Shown: positions 12,352-21,128 of the stretch, one piece after another
How positions within the stretch are numbered: position 1 is the first letter of the stretch
Layout: every line of letters begins with the position of its first letter
Source: JBBSGA01 sp038254585
GTDB taxonomy: Bacteria; Chloroflexota; Chloroflexia; Chloroflexales; Kallotenuaceae
DNA: 24,614 nucleotides
Assembly (NCBI GenBank): GCA_038254585.1
Contig: JBBSGA010000049.1
Coordinates: 1-24,614, forward strand
Direction of reading: 5' to 3'
Made by a program: the position numbers and the translations under genes
Notes under the pieces: generated by a model
Databases searched by the model: none
What the model was told of the DNA's origin: nothing
Seen by the model: only the letters and a program-made list of their open reading frames with translations

Positions 12352-14669
12352 AGCCCGGACCTTTTGCCAGCCCTGCCGGCCGGCGCCCGGCAGGCGACTA
12401 CCTTCCCTACCTCCTGCCACTCGTCGTCGCGCTAGCCGTACGCGTGCTCGCCTGGTGGATCTTGCCCTATCGCGGGCAAATCTCGGATGAGGCCGAGTAT
12501 CTGGCCGCGGCAACGTGGCTCGCCAACGGGCGTGGCTTTTCGTTCTACAAGGCGTGGATCTGGACCAGGCCGCCGCTCTATCTCCTTTTCCTGGCGGCAC
12601 ATATCCGGCTCTTCGGTCCCGGCAACCTGCTGCCCATTCGCATCTCGCAGACGGCGATAAGCGTCGTGACGGTAGCGCTGGCGATGGCGTGGGGTGCGCG
12701 CCTGGCAGAGCGCGGCCACGAGCGGCGCGTCGCGCTGACCACCGGCTGGGCGATGGCCCTCTGCTACGGCTTTGCCACCTATGCCTTTCTGCTTCTCTCG
12801 GAGACGCTGTTCGTCGTTCTGCTGCTTCTGGGATTGCTGCTCCTGACACTCTGGGCGCAGACAGAGTCAGGCTCGGGAGGTCGTCGGAGGAAAGCCGGCC
12901 TGCTCGCGGCCGGAGGCGTCGCCCTCGGCCTTGGCGCGCTGACCCGCGCACTTTTGGCCGGGGCATTGCCGCTCGTAGCAGCATGGGTCTGGTGGCAGGC
13001 AGCCCGGACGGACGGACAGCGGACGGCGTCTGAGTCGGGAACGCACAGGTGGGCGTTCCGGCGTGGAATCGCGCAGACGACACTGCTTACCGCGGCAGTC
13101 TGCGCGGTCATCCTGCCGTGGACCTTCTGGAACTCGCGCTTCTACGGCGGCAACGGGCTGATCCTGATCGACACCACGGGTGGCTACAATGCACTATTGG
13201 GCGCGCAGGCCGCCCATCAGGAACTGGAGCCGGCGCCGGAATGCGGAGCAAGCAAGTCACGCTGCGAAAAGGAGCTCTACCGGCTCTTGAAAGCAGTTCC
13301 GGACCAGGCGAAGCGCCAGTCGAAGGCTTACCGGCTGGCCGTGGAGTGGATCGCGGCAAACCCCGGAGGCTTCGTGCGCAAAACGGTGCGCGAAATGGTG
13401 GACCTCGTCACGATTAACTATGGTGGCGCCGAGCGGCTGAGCTCAGGCTATACACAGGGCATTATTCCGATTCCGCACCTGCTCGCGCTGTTAGCCGACG
13501 ACACGCTCTATCTCCTCGCGGCGCCGCTGGCTATTGCGGGACTGGTGCGGCGCCAAGGACGCCCAGGCAAGGGGCTGGCGCTCATGTGGCTCAGCTACAA
13601 CCTGGTGACCGGCCCGCTTTTTTTTGCCATCAATCGCTTCAGAGTACCGCTGCTTCCGGTGCTATTCATCTACGGAGCCTGTGCGCTGGCGCAGTGGCGC
13701 GAGCGCTGGACCAGCACGGCTAGGCAGGCAATGGGACTGGCCGGGGCGGGCGCGCTGCTGCTCTTCCTGCTGCCGTCATTCGGCTACTGGGGATCGTTGA
13801 ACGGTGGGCTGCCGGCGAGCGACGGCCCTGACTCGTCGATCCTTCTCAACACCTACCTGGGTATTCGGGCCCGGATCGTCTCGTGGGATTGCACTCGCGC
13901 CGAGGCCGCTTTGACCCGAAACGATCTCGCGGCGGCACAACACTATATCGATCGTGGCAGCGCACGCCGCGTGGCCGGCAACAACGGGCTCGACTGTTTT
14001 GCACTGCTGCAGGCACGCATCGACGCAGCGCGCGGTGAATCGGGCAAGGCGCTTGCCCTGCTTCAGTCGATGAACCCTATACCGGAGCGTTTCCTGCTCG
14101 AAGGCGAGATTTACCAGCGGCTGGGACAGCGCGATCGTGCGCTGGGCGCCTTTGTCAGGCGCGATCTAGAGGAAGCGAATCCAACCACGTGGGCCTGGAA
14201 CAACCTGCATCCGCCACCCACGACGCGCGTCGACCTGGGCAGCGGTTTTGACTGGGGCTACGTCGATGCCTTCTACGGCCGTGAAGGCCGGGCCGAGGAC
14301 CCGGGAAACTTCCGCTGGACTGCACCTCGCTCGCGCCTGCGCTTCGTCGGCGCCGGCACGGGCGCGCCGCAGACGCTGCGCATGCGTGTCTCGGGCGGCC
14401 ACCGTGACGCGGTAGATCCGGCACCGCAACTCACCGTCATCTCCGCGGACGCGAGCGGGTGCTCGCGGGCAGATACGATCGACATCAGCCCGGTGTGGCG
14501 GACGATCGATATCCCGATCTGTCCCACGGCCGCCGGACACGACGTGATCGTGGAGCTGCGCAGCACGACCTTCTTAGCAGGACCGGGTGAGCTGGCGCAG
14601 CGCCAGCAGGTCCACGAACAGCTTCGGCTCCTCGGCGTGCAGGTCGACTGGGCGGAGCTGCACGGCTGA
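12348..14669 (+). CDS. GT39-like glycosyltransferase with helical and C-terminal beta domains
   Basis: A 773-residue GT-C protein. The catalytic motif GQISDEAEYLAAATWL (D47, E48) is followed by WIWTRPPLYLLFLAAHIRLF, then FLLLSETLFVVLLLL and further membrane helices to about residue 490. A helical, TPR-like segment (~515-615, with RNDLAAAQHYIDRGSARR and RLGQRDRALGAFVRRDLEEA) precedes an accessory beta domain beginning RVDLGSGFDWGYVDAFY (~626-773) and ending LRLLGVQVDWAELHG. The 626-773 domain has counterparts in the two following genes. The start ATG overlaps the previous stop (ATGA) and the next gene starts 2 nt after its stop, so the three are translationally coupled. It probably transfers a sugar from a polyprenyl-phosphate donor at the outer face of the membrane. 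The acceptor is unknown. Confidence 0.88.
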   Translation: MKPGPFASPAGRRPAGDYLPYLLPLVVALAVRVLAWWILPYRGQISDEAEYLAAATWLANGRGFSFYKAWIWTRPPLYLLFLAAHIRLFGPGNLLPIRISQTAISVVTVALAMAWGARLAERGHERRVALTTGWAMALCYGFATYAFLLLSETLFVVLLLLGLLLLTLWAQTESGSGGRRRKAGLLAAGGVALGLGALTRALLAGALPLVAAWVWWQAARTDGQRTASESGTHRWAFRRGIAQTTLLTAAVCAVILPWTFWNSRFYGGNGLILIDTTGGYNALLGAQAAHQELEPAPECGASKSRCEKELYRLLKAVPDQAKRQSKAYRLAVEWIAANPGGFVRKTVREMVDLVTINYGGAERLSSGYTQGIIPIPHLLALLADDTLYLLAAPLAIAGLVRRQGRPGKGLALMWLSYNLVTGPLFFAINRFRVPLLPVLFIYGACALAQWRERWTSTARQAMGLAGAGALLLFLLPSFGYWGSLNGGLPASDGPDSSILLNTYLGIRARIVSWDCTRAEAALTRNDLAAAQHYIDRGSARRVAGNNGLDCFALLQARIDAARGESGKALALLQSMNPIPERFLLEGEIYQRLGQRDRALGAFVRRDLEEANPTTWAWNNLHPPPTTRVDLGSGFDWGYVDAFYGREGRAEDPGNFRWTAPRSRLRFVGAGTGAPQTLRMRVSGGHRDAVDPAPQLTVISADASGCSRADTIDISPVWRTIDIPICPTAAGHDVIVELRSTTFLAGPGELAQRQQVHEQLRLLGVQVDWAELHG

Positions 14670-14671
14670 CG

Positions 14672-16768
14672 ATGTCTGAGCGCCTGGTGCATAGCCTGCT
14701 TCCCGCGGACAAGCGGGGCCGAGGGATACTGCTGGCGATTCTGCTGGTAGCGCTGGTCCTGCGGCTCGCGGTCTGGCAGTGGCATCTGCTCTATCCCCTG
14801 GGAGGCGACGAGCAGGAATACTTCAACCAGGCGCTGACGTGGCTGCGTGGAGCAGGCTACCACGACCTGCCGCTGATGCGGCCGCCGCTCTACCCGGTCT
14901 TCCTTGCCGCCGTCTTCCGGCTCTTCGACTCGCAGGTCCAGCGCGTGCGGCTGGTCCAGGCGCTAATCAGCACCGGTAGCGTCTATCTCCAATGGCTGAT
15001 GGCGCGTGCTGCACTGGTCGACCGAGGCATTGGCGAACGCGCTGCGCTCACGGCGGCTGCGCTCGCCGGCTGCAGCTTCACACTCGCGGCGAACGCCACG
15101 GAGCTCTTGACCGAGACGATCTTCGTCTTCGAGCTGACAGCCGTTTTCTGCCTGGTTCTATGGGCCGGGCGCCGGAAGGTGAGACAGTGGCAGCCGGCAG
15201 CGCTTGCCGGCGCGCTCACCGGGCTCCTCGCGCTTCTGCGCTCCGTCGCCCTGCCGCTGCTCCCGATTGCCGGACTTTGGCTCCTGCTTGGCGGCCGGGC
15301 TGAGCTTCGGCGACCCTCACGGGGCGCGGTGACGGCGAGCCTGGTCTTGATTGCAGCCGGCGCCGGCATCATCGCGCCCTGGACCGCTCGGAACTACTTC
15401 ACCTATGGACAGCCCATCGTCGTCGATACAACCGGCGCCGAGAACCTGTGGCTGGACAACGACCCGGCCGGGCGCGAGGCGGTCAAGCGGATGCTTTACG
15501 CATTGGGCGAGGAGCGAGGGAAGCGCCAATCACTAGCGCTCGAGCGCGGGCTTCGGGCCATTGGCAGCGATCCGCTACGTTTCGCAGGCAAAGCATTCGG
15601 TGAGGCCAAGAAGCTGGTTGCGCTCGAGTACTGGGATGATATGCGGAACCGCCCGGCGATCTGGGTGCCTCCGGCCGAGGTCTGGCTCCGGCTTCTGCTT
15701 GGCGATGGGATCTGGCTGCTACTGACGGTCGTGGGAGGTGCAGGTCTATGGCTGCTCGACGATCGCCGACTCCGGCTGCTTTTTATTCCCTGGGTGCTCT
15801 ATGTCGCGGGCACGAGCCTGCTGTTTCACGTCGAATTGCGTTATCGCCTGCCGCTCTACCCCGTACTCGCCGTCGCGGCTGCGCCGCTCCTGCCAGCTCC
15901 CGCTCGCCGGCCTCGTTCGGCGCGTCCGTGGCGTCTCGCCGGAGCAGGAGCGACGACCGTGGCGCTCATCGCGCTCATGCTCTTGCGCCGGCCGTACCTT
16001 CAAGAAGGCGTCATGCTCGCGCGGAAGCATTGGGATCTGTGGCAGGGCGACGGCAGACTGGCACTCCGACTCGATCCCGATTCGGCTCTTGCACGGGTAC
16101 AGATGGCGGCGCCACTGCTCCGCGACTGCGCGGAGCAGCCTGATCGTTGTACACAAGCTGAGGCACTTCTGCGCGAGGCGATTCGGCGCAAACCGGCGCA
16201 CGCCTACCCTCACCTGCTCCTCGGCGGTCTGCTGCGGAGGCGACAGGCCGTGGAAGCAGCGCGGCAAGAGCTGCGGTTCGAGACGGCGTCCCTGGAAGAC
16301 CTCCAGCAATGGATGGTACATCGCTTCGGCCCGCGCGGCGAGCAGCGGCTCGACCTCGGCGACGGGCTCGACCTCGGCGACATCGAAGGCTTCTACCCGG
16401 CGGCCGATGGCTACCGCTGGACGACAGGCAAGGCAACGATCTGGCTCCGGCAGCCGCGGGCACGTGGCGTGCTCCGGCTACGGCTGGCCGCCGGACACCC
16501 CGGCGGCAAGCCGGTCCCGGTGCAGATCCATCTGGGGTCAGTCGACCTCGGCTCGTTCGTCGTCAGGTCGGGGTGGCAAACACTGGAAGTTCCTGTGCCG
16601 GCACAGGATCGTGAAACGGCACGAACGGCCGTGGCCGCGCCGGTCGTGGCGCTGACGATCGAGGTGCCTACCTTCCGGCCGCGGGATTTCGACCGAGCAA
16701 GTCCTGATAACCGTGATCTCGGCCTCGAAATAGATTGGGTCGAGCTATTTGACGCCGAGACGACCTGA
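14672..16768 (+). CDS. GT39-like glycosyltransferase with helical and C-terminal beta domains
   Basis: A 698-residue GT-C membrane protein parallel to its upstream and downstream neighbours. The motif GGDEQEYFNQALTWLRGAGY (D46, E47) and LPLMRPPLYPVFLAAVFRLF identify the GT39 core. LTETIFVFELTAVFCL and several more helices follow to about residue 450. A helical region (~465-550, with AEALLREAIRRKPAHAYPHL) links to the C-terminal beta-domain that starts RLDLGDGLDLGDIEGFY (~558-698) and contains RDLGLEIDWVELF near the end. The shared order of core, helical linker and beta-domain indicates tandem duplication and divergence. It starts 2 nt after the previous TGA. The stop codon overlaps the GAGG Shine-Dalgarno of a 22-codon leader frame that leads into the next gene. 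Confidence 0.88.
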   Translation: MSERLVHSLLPADKRGRGILLAILLVALVLRLAVWQWHLLYPLGGDEQEYFNQALTWLRGAGYHDLPLMRPPLYPVFLAAVFRLFDSQVQRVRLVQALISTGSVYLQWLMARAALVDRGIGERAALTAAALAGCSFTLAANATELLTETIFVFELTAVFCLVLWAGRRKVRQWQPAALAGALTGLLALLRSVALPLLPIAGLWLLLGGRAELRRPSRGAVTASLVLIAAGAGIIAPWTARNYFTYGQPIVVDTTGAENLWLDNDPAGREAVKRMLYALGEERGKRQSLALERGLRAIGSDPLRFAGKAFGEAKKLVALEYWDDMRNRPAIWVPPAEVWLRLLLGDGIWLLLTVVGGAGLWLLDDRRLRLLFIPWVLYVAGTSLLFHVELRYRLPLYPVLAVAAAPLLPAPARRPRSARPWRLAGAGATTVALIALMLLRRPYLQEGVMLARKHWDLWQGDGRLALRLDPDSALARVQMAAPLLRDCAEQPDRCTQAEALLREAIRRKPAHAYPHLLLGGLLRRRQAVEAARQELRFETASLEDLQQWMVHRFGPRGEQRLDLGDGLDLGDIEGFYPAADGYRWTTGKATIWLRQPRARGVLRLRLAAGHPGGKPVPVQIHLGSVDLGSFVVRSGWQTLEVPVPAQDRETARTAVAAPVVALTIEVPTFRPRDFDRASPDNRDLGLEIDWVELFDAETT

Positions 16769-16775
16769 GGTCGAG

Positions 16776-16844
16776 ATGCGCATTGGCGATATAGCCCAAA
16801 GTGCTGATACCGCGTGTATCTGCGCTAACGACAGATGCAGGTGA
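16776..16844 (+). CDS. 22-codon leader frame overlapping the next gene start
   Basis: A short frame (MRIGDIAQSADTACICANDR plus CR) has a TGAGG Shine-Dalgarno 5 nt before its ATG and ends at TGA 16842-16844, ten bases inside the following GT-C gene. That gene has no obvious Shine-Dalgarno of its own. The arrangement suggests translational coupling rather than a functional peptide. It could equally be chance in this 66-nt spacer. Confidence 0.3.
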   Translation: MRIGDIAQSADTACICANDRCR

Positions 16845-19018
16845 TAGGCGTAAATCAGAGCCGGCCGAAAGCTCGCTGGTGGTTAGCGGCGATCATGGGG
16901 GCGGGGCTCCTGTTCCGGCTATGGCTCTGGTGGCGCGTCCCCATTCACCAGCCCGCTAACGACGAGGTCGAATACCTGCACGTAGCGAGGGACCTTGTCG
17001 CGCGGCGCGGTTGGATTTTCTACGAACAATACACATGGCTGCGAGCACCGCTCTACCCGCTCTTCCTGGCTGGATCACTGCTTCTGGCGCATGGGGAGCT
17101 TCGCTGGGCGGCGCTGCCAAACATCGTGCTGAGCACGGCGACGATCGCTCTCTTTTATATGCTCGCCAAACTGGTCGCGTGTAGAACGAAAGAGAACCAT
17201 CCGTCGAGCGCGGCCCGCGCGACACGTGCCGGCCTTATCGCGGCCGCTCTATGCGCCGCGCTGCTGCCGTTCGCCACTTTTGCCAGCCTCTGGATGTCCG
17301 AGACGCTCTTCACTACGCTCTTCGTAGCCGCACTGATCGTACTGCTACGCTGGGAGATACGGCCGGCGGTCGGGCTGGCGGCTCTCGCAGGCGTTTTGCT
17401 CGGGCTCGCAACCCTAACGCGCTCTCTTCCACTGGCGGCGACTCCGCTGCTCACTCTCTGGATGCTGCTGCACAGGCCGGCCCGGCAATCGTTCGGCCGC
17501 AACGCGGCGGGCGCGGCGGTCTGCACGCTAGCGCTGCTGGCGACGCTTGCTCCATGGACGATCCGCAATTGGATCGCCTACGGAGCTTTCATCCCGGTCG
17601 AGACCGGCCTCTCATACAACCTGTGGGCTTTCAACGAGCCACGCGAAGATCTTGATACGATCTCTCAGACGCTCGAGTCGATCCCGAATCCTGCAGAGCG
17701 CTCGGCCCTCGCGACCCGTAAGGGACTCGAGCGCTTGCGCGAAGATCCGACGATCCTGCTGCGGAGGATTGACTTCAATTGGGTTCACATCTGGCGCACA
17801 AAGCCGATCGAAGATCGCTTTTTGCAGGCCAGCTACTACGAGGATGTGCCGCTCGGGATCTTCGCAACGTCCCTGGTGCTCGAAGATGTACTCTATCTCC
17901 TGATCCTTACAAGTGCCGCGGCCGGTCTGGTGCTCGCGCCGCGCAGCAGGCCGAAATTCCTGCTCATAGGCTGGATGGTCTATGCCGTCGTGGTCTTTCT
18001 GCTGACGCATAGCGAAGGGCGCTACCGCCAGATACTCTATCCCGCGCTGATTCCGATCGCCGCCTGTGTCCTGGCGGGGCTCTGGTGGCAGCCGGCGCGA
18101 CGACCGTGGCGCATCGCGGCAATGGCCGCCGTTGGGCTGGCCCTGCTGTCGCTTCAATACTACCCTTTCGATTGGGCAGCACAGAACCTCCGCCGGGACT
18201 GGGCCGAAGTGGCCGGGGATCGGGCGATGAGGCGCGGCGATTACCCGCGGGCGGAGAAAGAATATCGGCAGGCTGCCGATCTCGACCCTGATTCGGCCGA
18301 TGCTCGCCTCAAGCTGGCCGAGGCATATGACCGCAGTGGCAACCTTGCGCGGGCCGTCAAAATCTACGGAGACATCGCGGCAGATAAGCCGATGTACGTG
18401 CCGACTTCGGTGCTCTGGGGAGACGCACTCCGGCGCGCCGGTTCCTTCGAAGCGGCCCGAAGAGCCTTCATCGGTAAATACACGGACCAGCGCGCGATCA
18501 GCGAGTGGGCCTGGGCCCACCTTAACTCGCCGGCTCCCGGCGAGATCGACGTTGGAGGTGGTCTCGACATCGGCTTCGTGGGCGGCATGTACGCCCCTGA
18601 GGAAGCCGACGGACGTACGGCGCGTTGGACCACCGGCAGCGCCGCGCTTCGGATCGCTGCAGGGACACAAGGGACGATGGTATCGCTGCATCTCGCGGCG
18701 CCCCGGCCCGACGGAAATCCTGTCGTGGCGGAGGTCTGCTACGCTTCGCACTGCCAGACTATTGCGGCCAGTGCGCTGTGGACGACCTATACCTTCTTCG
18801 TGCCACCCATCTGCGCCACACATACTTCGTGTAGTAAGACTATCGAGATCGTATTCCGCTCACCCACCTTCGTGCCGGCGAGAGCGGCGAATCATGCAAG
18901 CGGCGCGGAGGCCGGGGACGACCGGCACCTTGGGCTGCTCTTCGACTATGCCAGGGCCGCTCCGTTAGCAGGAACGCCCGCGCCATCCTCGACGTCTGCG
19001 ATCAAGCCGGGAGACTAG
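16835..19018 (+). CDS. GT39-like glycosyltransferase with TPR and C-terminal beta domain
   Basis: A 727-residue GT-C membrane protein. The acidic motif is NDEVEYLHVARDLVARRGW (D43, E44), followed by YTWLRAPLYPLFLAGSLLL and LWMSETLFTTLFVAALIVLL. Membrane helices continue to about residue 450. Residues ~460-560 carry recognisable TPR units (RRGDYPRAEKEYRQAADLDP, then SADARLKLAEAYDRSGNLAR, then SFEAARRAF). The beta domain begins EIDVGGGLDIGFVGGMY (~570) and continues to RHLGLLFDYARAAPL, with a short polar tail. Four cysteines in the domain (CYASHC and PPICATHTSC) could form disulfides if it is outside the cell. It is the last gene of the cassette. Its TAG overlaps the convergent sortase stop through CTAG. 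No strong Shine-Dalgarno; coupling to the 22-codon leader frame is possible. Confidence 0.88.
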   Translation: MQVIGVNQSRPKARWWLAAIMGAGLLFRLWLWWRVPIHQPANDEVEYLHVARDLVARRGWIFYEQYTWLRAPLYPLFLAGSLLLAHGELRWAALPNIVLSTATIALFYMLAKLVACRTKENHPSSAARATRAGLIAAALCAALLPFATFASLWMSETLFTTLFVAALIVLLRWEIRPAVGLAALAGVLLGLATLTRSLPLAATPLLTLWMLLHRPARQSFGRNAAGAAVCTLALLATLAPWTIRNWIAYGAFIPVETGLSYNLWAFNEPREDLDTISQTLESIPNPAERSALATRKGLERLREDPTILLRRIDFNWVHIWRTKPIEDRFLQASYYEDVPLGIFATSLVLEDVLYLLILTSAAAGLVLAPRSRPKFLLIGWMVYAVVVFLLTHSEGRYRQILYPALIPIAACVLAGLWWQPARRPWRIAAMAAVGLALLSLQYYPFDWAAQNLRRDWAEVAGDRAMRRGDYPRAEKEYRQAADLDPDSADARLKLAEAYDRSGNLARAVKIYGDIAADKPMYVPTSVLWGDALRRAGSFEAARRAFIGKYTDQRAISEWAWAHLNSPAPGEIDVGGGLDIGFVGGMYAPEEADGRTARWTTGSAALRIAAGTQGTMVSLHLAAPRPDGNPVVAEVCYASHCQTIAASALWTTYTFFVPPICATHTSCSKTIEIVFRSPTFVPARAANHASGAEAGDDRHLGLLFDYARAAPLAGTPAPSSTSAIKPGD

Positions 19019-19953
19019 CGCGGCGTCCACGCGCCGGCCGGCTCGGAATCCGAAGGCACGGGGTTCGCCGCGACGGAATGGCTGGGGAGTGCACGGATGA
19101 CGACGCGCTGCGTAAACTTCCGGGGCCCGGTGAGTGGCCAACACGTCACAAGAGTAGCGACCTCTTCTTTCGTCGGCTCGATGTAGCGCGCGTTCGCCCG
19201 GCGCTGCTCGATCGTCACGTTGGGCGTGGTCTCGTCGAGCACCAATCGCTCCGTAACGGAGTACTGGTACTGCTGTCCATCGCTCCAAAGCATAATAGTG
19301 TCGCCCGGGTTGAGATAGTAGAGATCGTTGAAGGGATAGGCCCGGCCTCCACTGTGGCCAGCCATAACGATATTGCCGCCCTGGCCCGGATTAGCAGTGC
19401 CCTCGTGATGGCCGACCGCGTATTTGGCGACATCCCAGATCGCTACCTGCTGCCCGTTCAGCTGCTCGAGCGTCCAGCCAACCTCGACGACCTTCCGGTC
19501 GACATTGATCTTTGGAATGACGATGCGCGTCATCGTCGACGGCCCGTAACCTTCGACGGCCGCGGGAATGAGACTACTCAGCTCGCGTCCCTGTCCCGGA
19601 TCGTTCAGTCGAGGCAAGGTGAAGGGTTGAGGCGCGGCCGTGGGCGCGGCAATCGCCGGACGCGGCCTTACCACCACCGGGACAGGTGCCTGCGCTTGCA
19701 CGGGCGGAACGACGGATAGATTGCGCTCGACCGGCTGTACTGCGGCGACCTCCGGCAGGGTAATATCGCTATCACCTTGGGCCGCCATCAGATTGAACTG
19801 TTCGTCGGCAAAGAGACCGCCGACGTACAGTAAGAGGTAGAGGCCGACCAGCATCAGGAAGTTGCCTGCCGTCCAGAGGATTTTGCCACGGCGGCCTGGA
19901 AGCGCCACGGGCAGGGCCGTTCTTCGGCCGTGCAGCAGAGCAAAAGCGTTCAC
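19015..19953 (-). CDS. Membrane-anchored sortase (class E/D-like)
   Basis: A 312-residue cysteine transpeptidase that would cleave a sorting signal and attach a protein to a cell-surface amine. An N-terminal membrane helix (~25-48) is followed by a Pro/Ala/Val-rich extracytoplasmic linker (~80-118) and the sortase barrel: RIVIPKINVDRKVV (143-156), AIWDVAKYAVGHHEGTANPG, catalytic His in MAGHSGG (H200), FNDLYYLNPGDTI, catalytic Cys in ATLVTCWP (C271), and Arg in FTQRVVIRA (R283 or R287). The H-C-R set is complete. The GTG start is part of a GTGA overlap with the aminotransferase stop, implying coupled translation. No sorting-signal protein is visible in the window, so substrates must be elsewhere. 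Convergent with the glycan cassette, sharing CTAG. Confidence 0.92.
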   Translation of the reverse strand: MNAFALLHGRRTALPVALPGRRGKILWTAGNFLMLVGLYLLLYVGGLFADEQFNLMAAQGDSDITLPEVAAVQPVERNLSVVPPVQAQAPVPVVVRPRPAIAAPTAAPQPFTLPRLNDPGQGRELSSLIPAAVEGYGPSTMTRIVIPKINVDRKVVEVGWTLEQLNGQQVAIWDVAKYAVGHHEGTANPGQGGNIVMAGHSGGRAYPFNDLYYLNPGDTIMLWSDGQQYQYSVTERLVLDETTPNVTIEQRRANARYIEPTKEEVATLVTCWPLTGPRKFTQRVVIRALPSHSVAANPVPSDSEPAGAWTPR

Positions 19954-21113
19954 GCGGGTGCTCCCTTCAGCGCATCGAGGACAGCATCCATCTCGTCGAC
20001 GGTATTGTACAGATGCGGTGAGAGGCGTACACCGCCCTCACGAACTGCGGCTACGATCCGCGCCGCCCGGAGCCGCTCCCAGAGCTCGTGTGCGGAGCGC
20101 TGTGGATGGCAGACGGTGAGGATACCGGACCGATTTTCTGGGCTCAGCGGCGTCATTATCTGGTAGCCATACGCAAGCATATGCTGCGCCAGGTGCTCCG
20201 TTAGCGTAGCGAGCCGTTGAGCGATGGTCGAAGGTCCTATCTCGAGCAGCATACTCAAGCTCTGCTCGAGGCCGGCGATACCGACCAGTGACCGAGTGCC
20301 TTCTTCATAGCGCGCCGCACCTTCGACCATAGGACTCTCATAGTCGAACGCTGCATAGTCACGCCAGGCGACGCCGGTCCAGCCGACGTTGGCCGGCTGG
20401 AGCATGTCGCGGACGCGCCGATTGACGTAGAGCACGCCGACGCCTTGGGGCGCGAGCATCCATTTATGGGCGCCGAAAGCACAGAAATCGACCGGAGTAG
20501 CGCTAAGATCCAGTGGCAATGCGCCTGCGCCCTGGATTGCATCCAGGCAAAGCACAACTCCTCGTCGCCGGCACAGCTCGCTCAACGCCTCGAGCTCGAC
20601 ACGGAAGCCATTGCTATACTGAACCCAGGAGATCGCGAGCATCCGGGCACCGTCGAGCGCGGCAGCCAGGTCAGAAATCTGTATCCGGCCCTGGCGCGGC
20701 TGGACGAAACGCACCTCGACGCCGGCCTGCTGCAAAGCGAGCCATGGGTAGACATTGGCCGGGAACTCCCCCCGCACCGTGACGATGACATCCCCGCGCT
20801 TCCAGGGCAAGCTCGCGGCGACGATGCTCAGCCCCTGGCTTGTGTTCTTTGTGAACGCGATCTCGTCGGGCTCCACCTGGAGCAAACGGGCGACCAGCCG
20901 CCGGGTACGGTTCACGGCCGGCATCCACTTAGCCTCGGCCATTACGCCACGATCGCGAAAATCGGCGGCAAACTCAGCTACAACGTCCGCCGTGCGGCGC
21001 GGCAGTGGCCCAAGCGCCGCGTGATTGAGGTAGGTATATCGCTCCGCGACCGGGAACTGCTCACGCCGAAGCGCAGCAAAGTCGGGCACCGGAGGCGTGA
21101 CTGCGGTTGTCAT
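19950..21113 (-). CDS. Class V aminotransferase (cysteine-desulfurase-like fold)
   Basis: A 387-residue PLP enzyme of fold type I. Family marks are TYLNHAALGPLP near the N-terminus, FTKNTSQGLSIVAASL, the PLP-pairing Asp in LCLDAIQGAG (D191), the Schiff-base Lys in FGAHKWMLAPQGVGVLYV (K217), and a C-terminal GGVRLSPHLYNTVDEMD. It resembles isopenicillin-N-epimerase/SufS-type relatives, but a specific substrate cannot be assigned. I see no CysE- or Isc-type partners nearby. ATG 21113 was chosen. The longer frame adds 11 residues that overlap the GNAT gene. No Shine-Dalgarno is visible, but an extended -10 lies 6 nt upstream, so a leaderless start is possible in addition to read-through from the GNAT gene 7 nt away. 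The stop overlaps the sortase start. Confidence 0.92.
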   Translation of the reverse strand: MTTAVTPPVPDFAALRREQFPVAERYTYLNHAALGPLPRRTADVVAEFAADFRDRGVMAEAKWMPAVNRTRRLVARLLQVEPDEIAFTKNTSQGLSIVAASLPWKRGDVIVTVRGEFPANVYPWLALQQAGVEVRFVQPRQGRIQISDLAAALDGARMLAISWVQYSNGFRVELEALSELCRRRGVVLCLDAIQGAGALPLDLSATPVDFCAFGAHKWMLAPQGVGVLYVNRRVRDMLQPANVGWTGVAWRDYAAFDYESPMVEGAARYEEGTRSLVGIAGLEQSLSMLLEIGPSTIAQRLATLTEHLAQHMLAYGYQIMTPLSPENRSGILTVCHPQRSAHELWERLRAARIVAAVREGGVRLSPHLYNTVDEMDAVLDALKGAPA

Positions 21114-21119
21114 ACATCG

Positions 21120-21128
21120 ATCATACCA
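21120..21128 (-). promoter_or_regulatory. Extended -10 element for a leaderless aminotransferase transcript
   Basis: TGGTATGAT on the minus strand is an extended -10 (TGn plus TATGAT, 5 of 6). Exactly 6 nt separate it from the ATG at 21113, the same spacing as at 4601-4613. Its last bases are also the TGA stop of the GNAT gene. The -35 region is weak, as is usual for extended -10 promoters. Confidence 0.45.

Noticed and set aside
11959..13083. 374-codon minus-strand frame
   Set aside because: Antisense across two coupled GT-C genes; the translation is Arg/Ser/Pro-rich and not protein-like.
17612..18823. 403-codon minus-strand frame
   Set aside because: Antisense to the last GT-C gene, with Arg/Gly/Pro-rich sequence and no domain.
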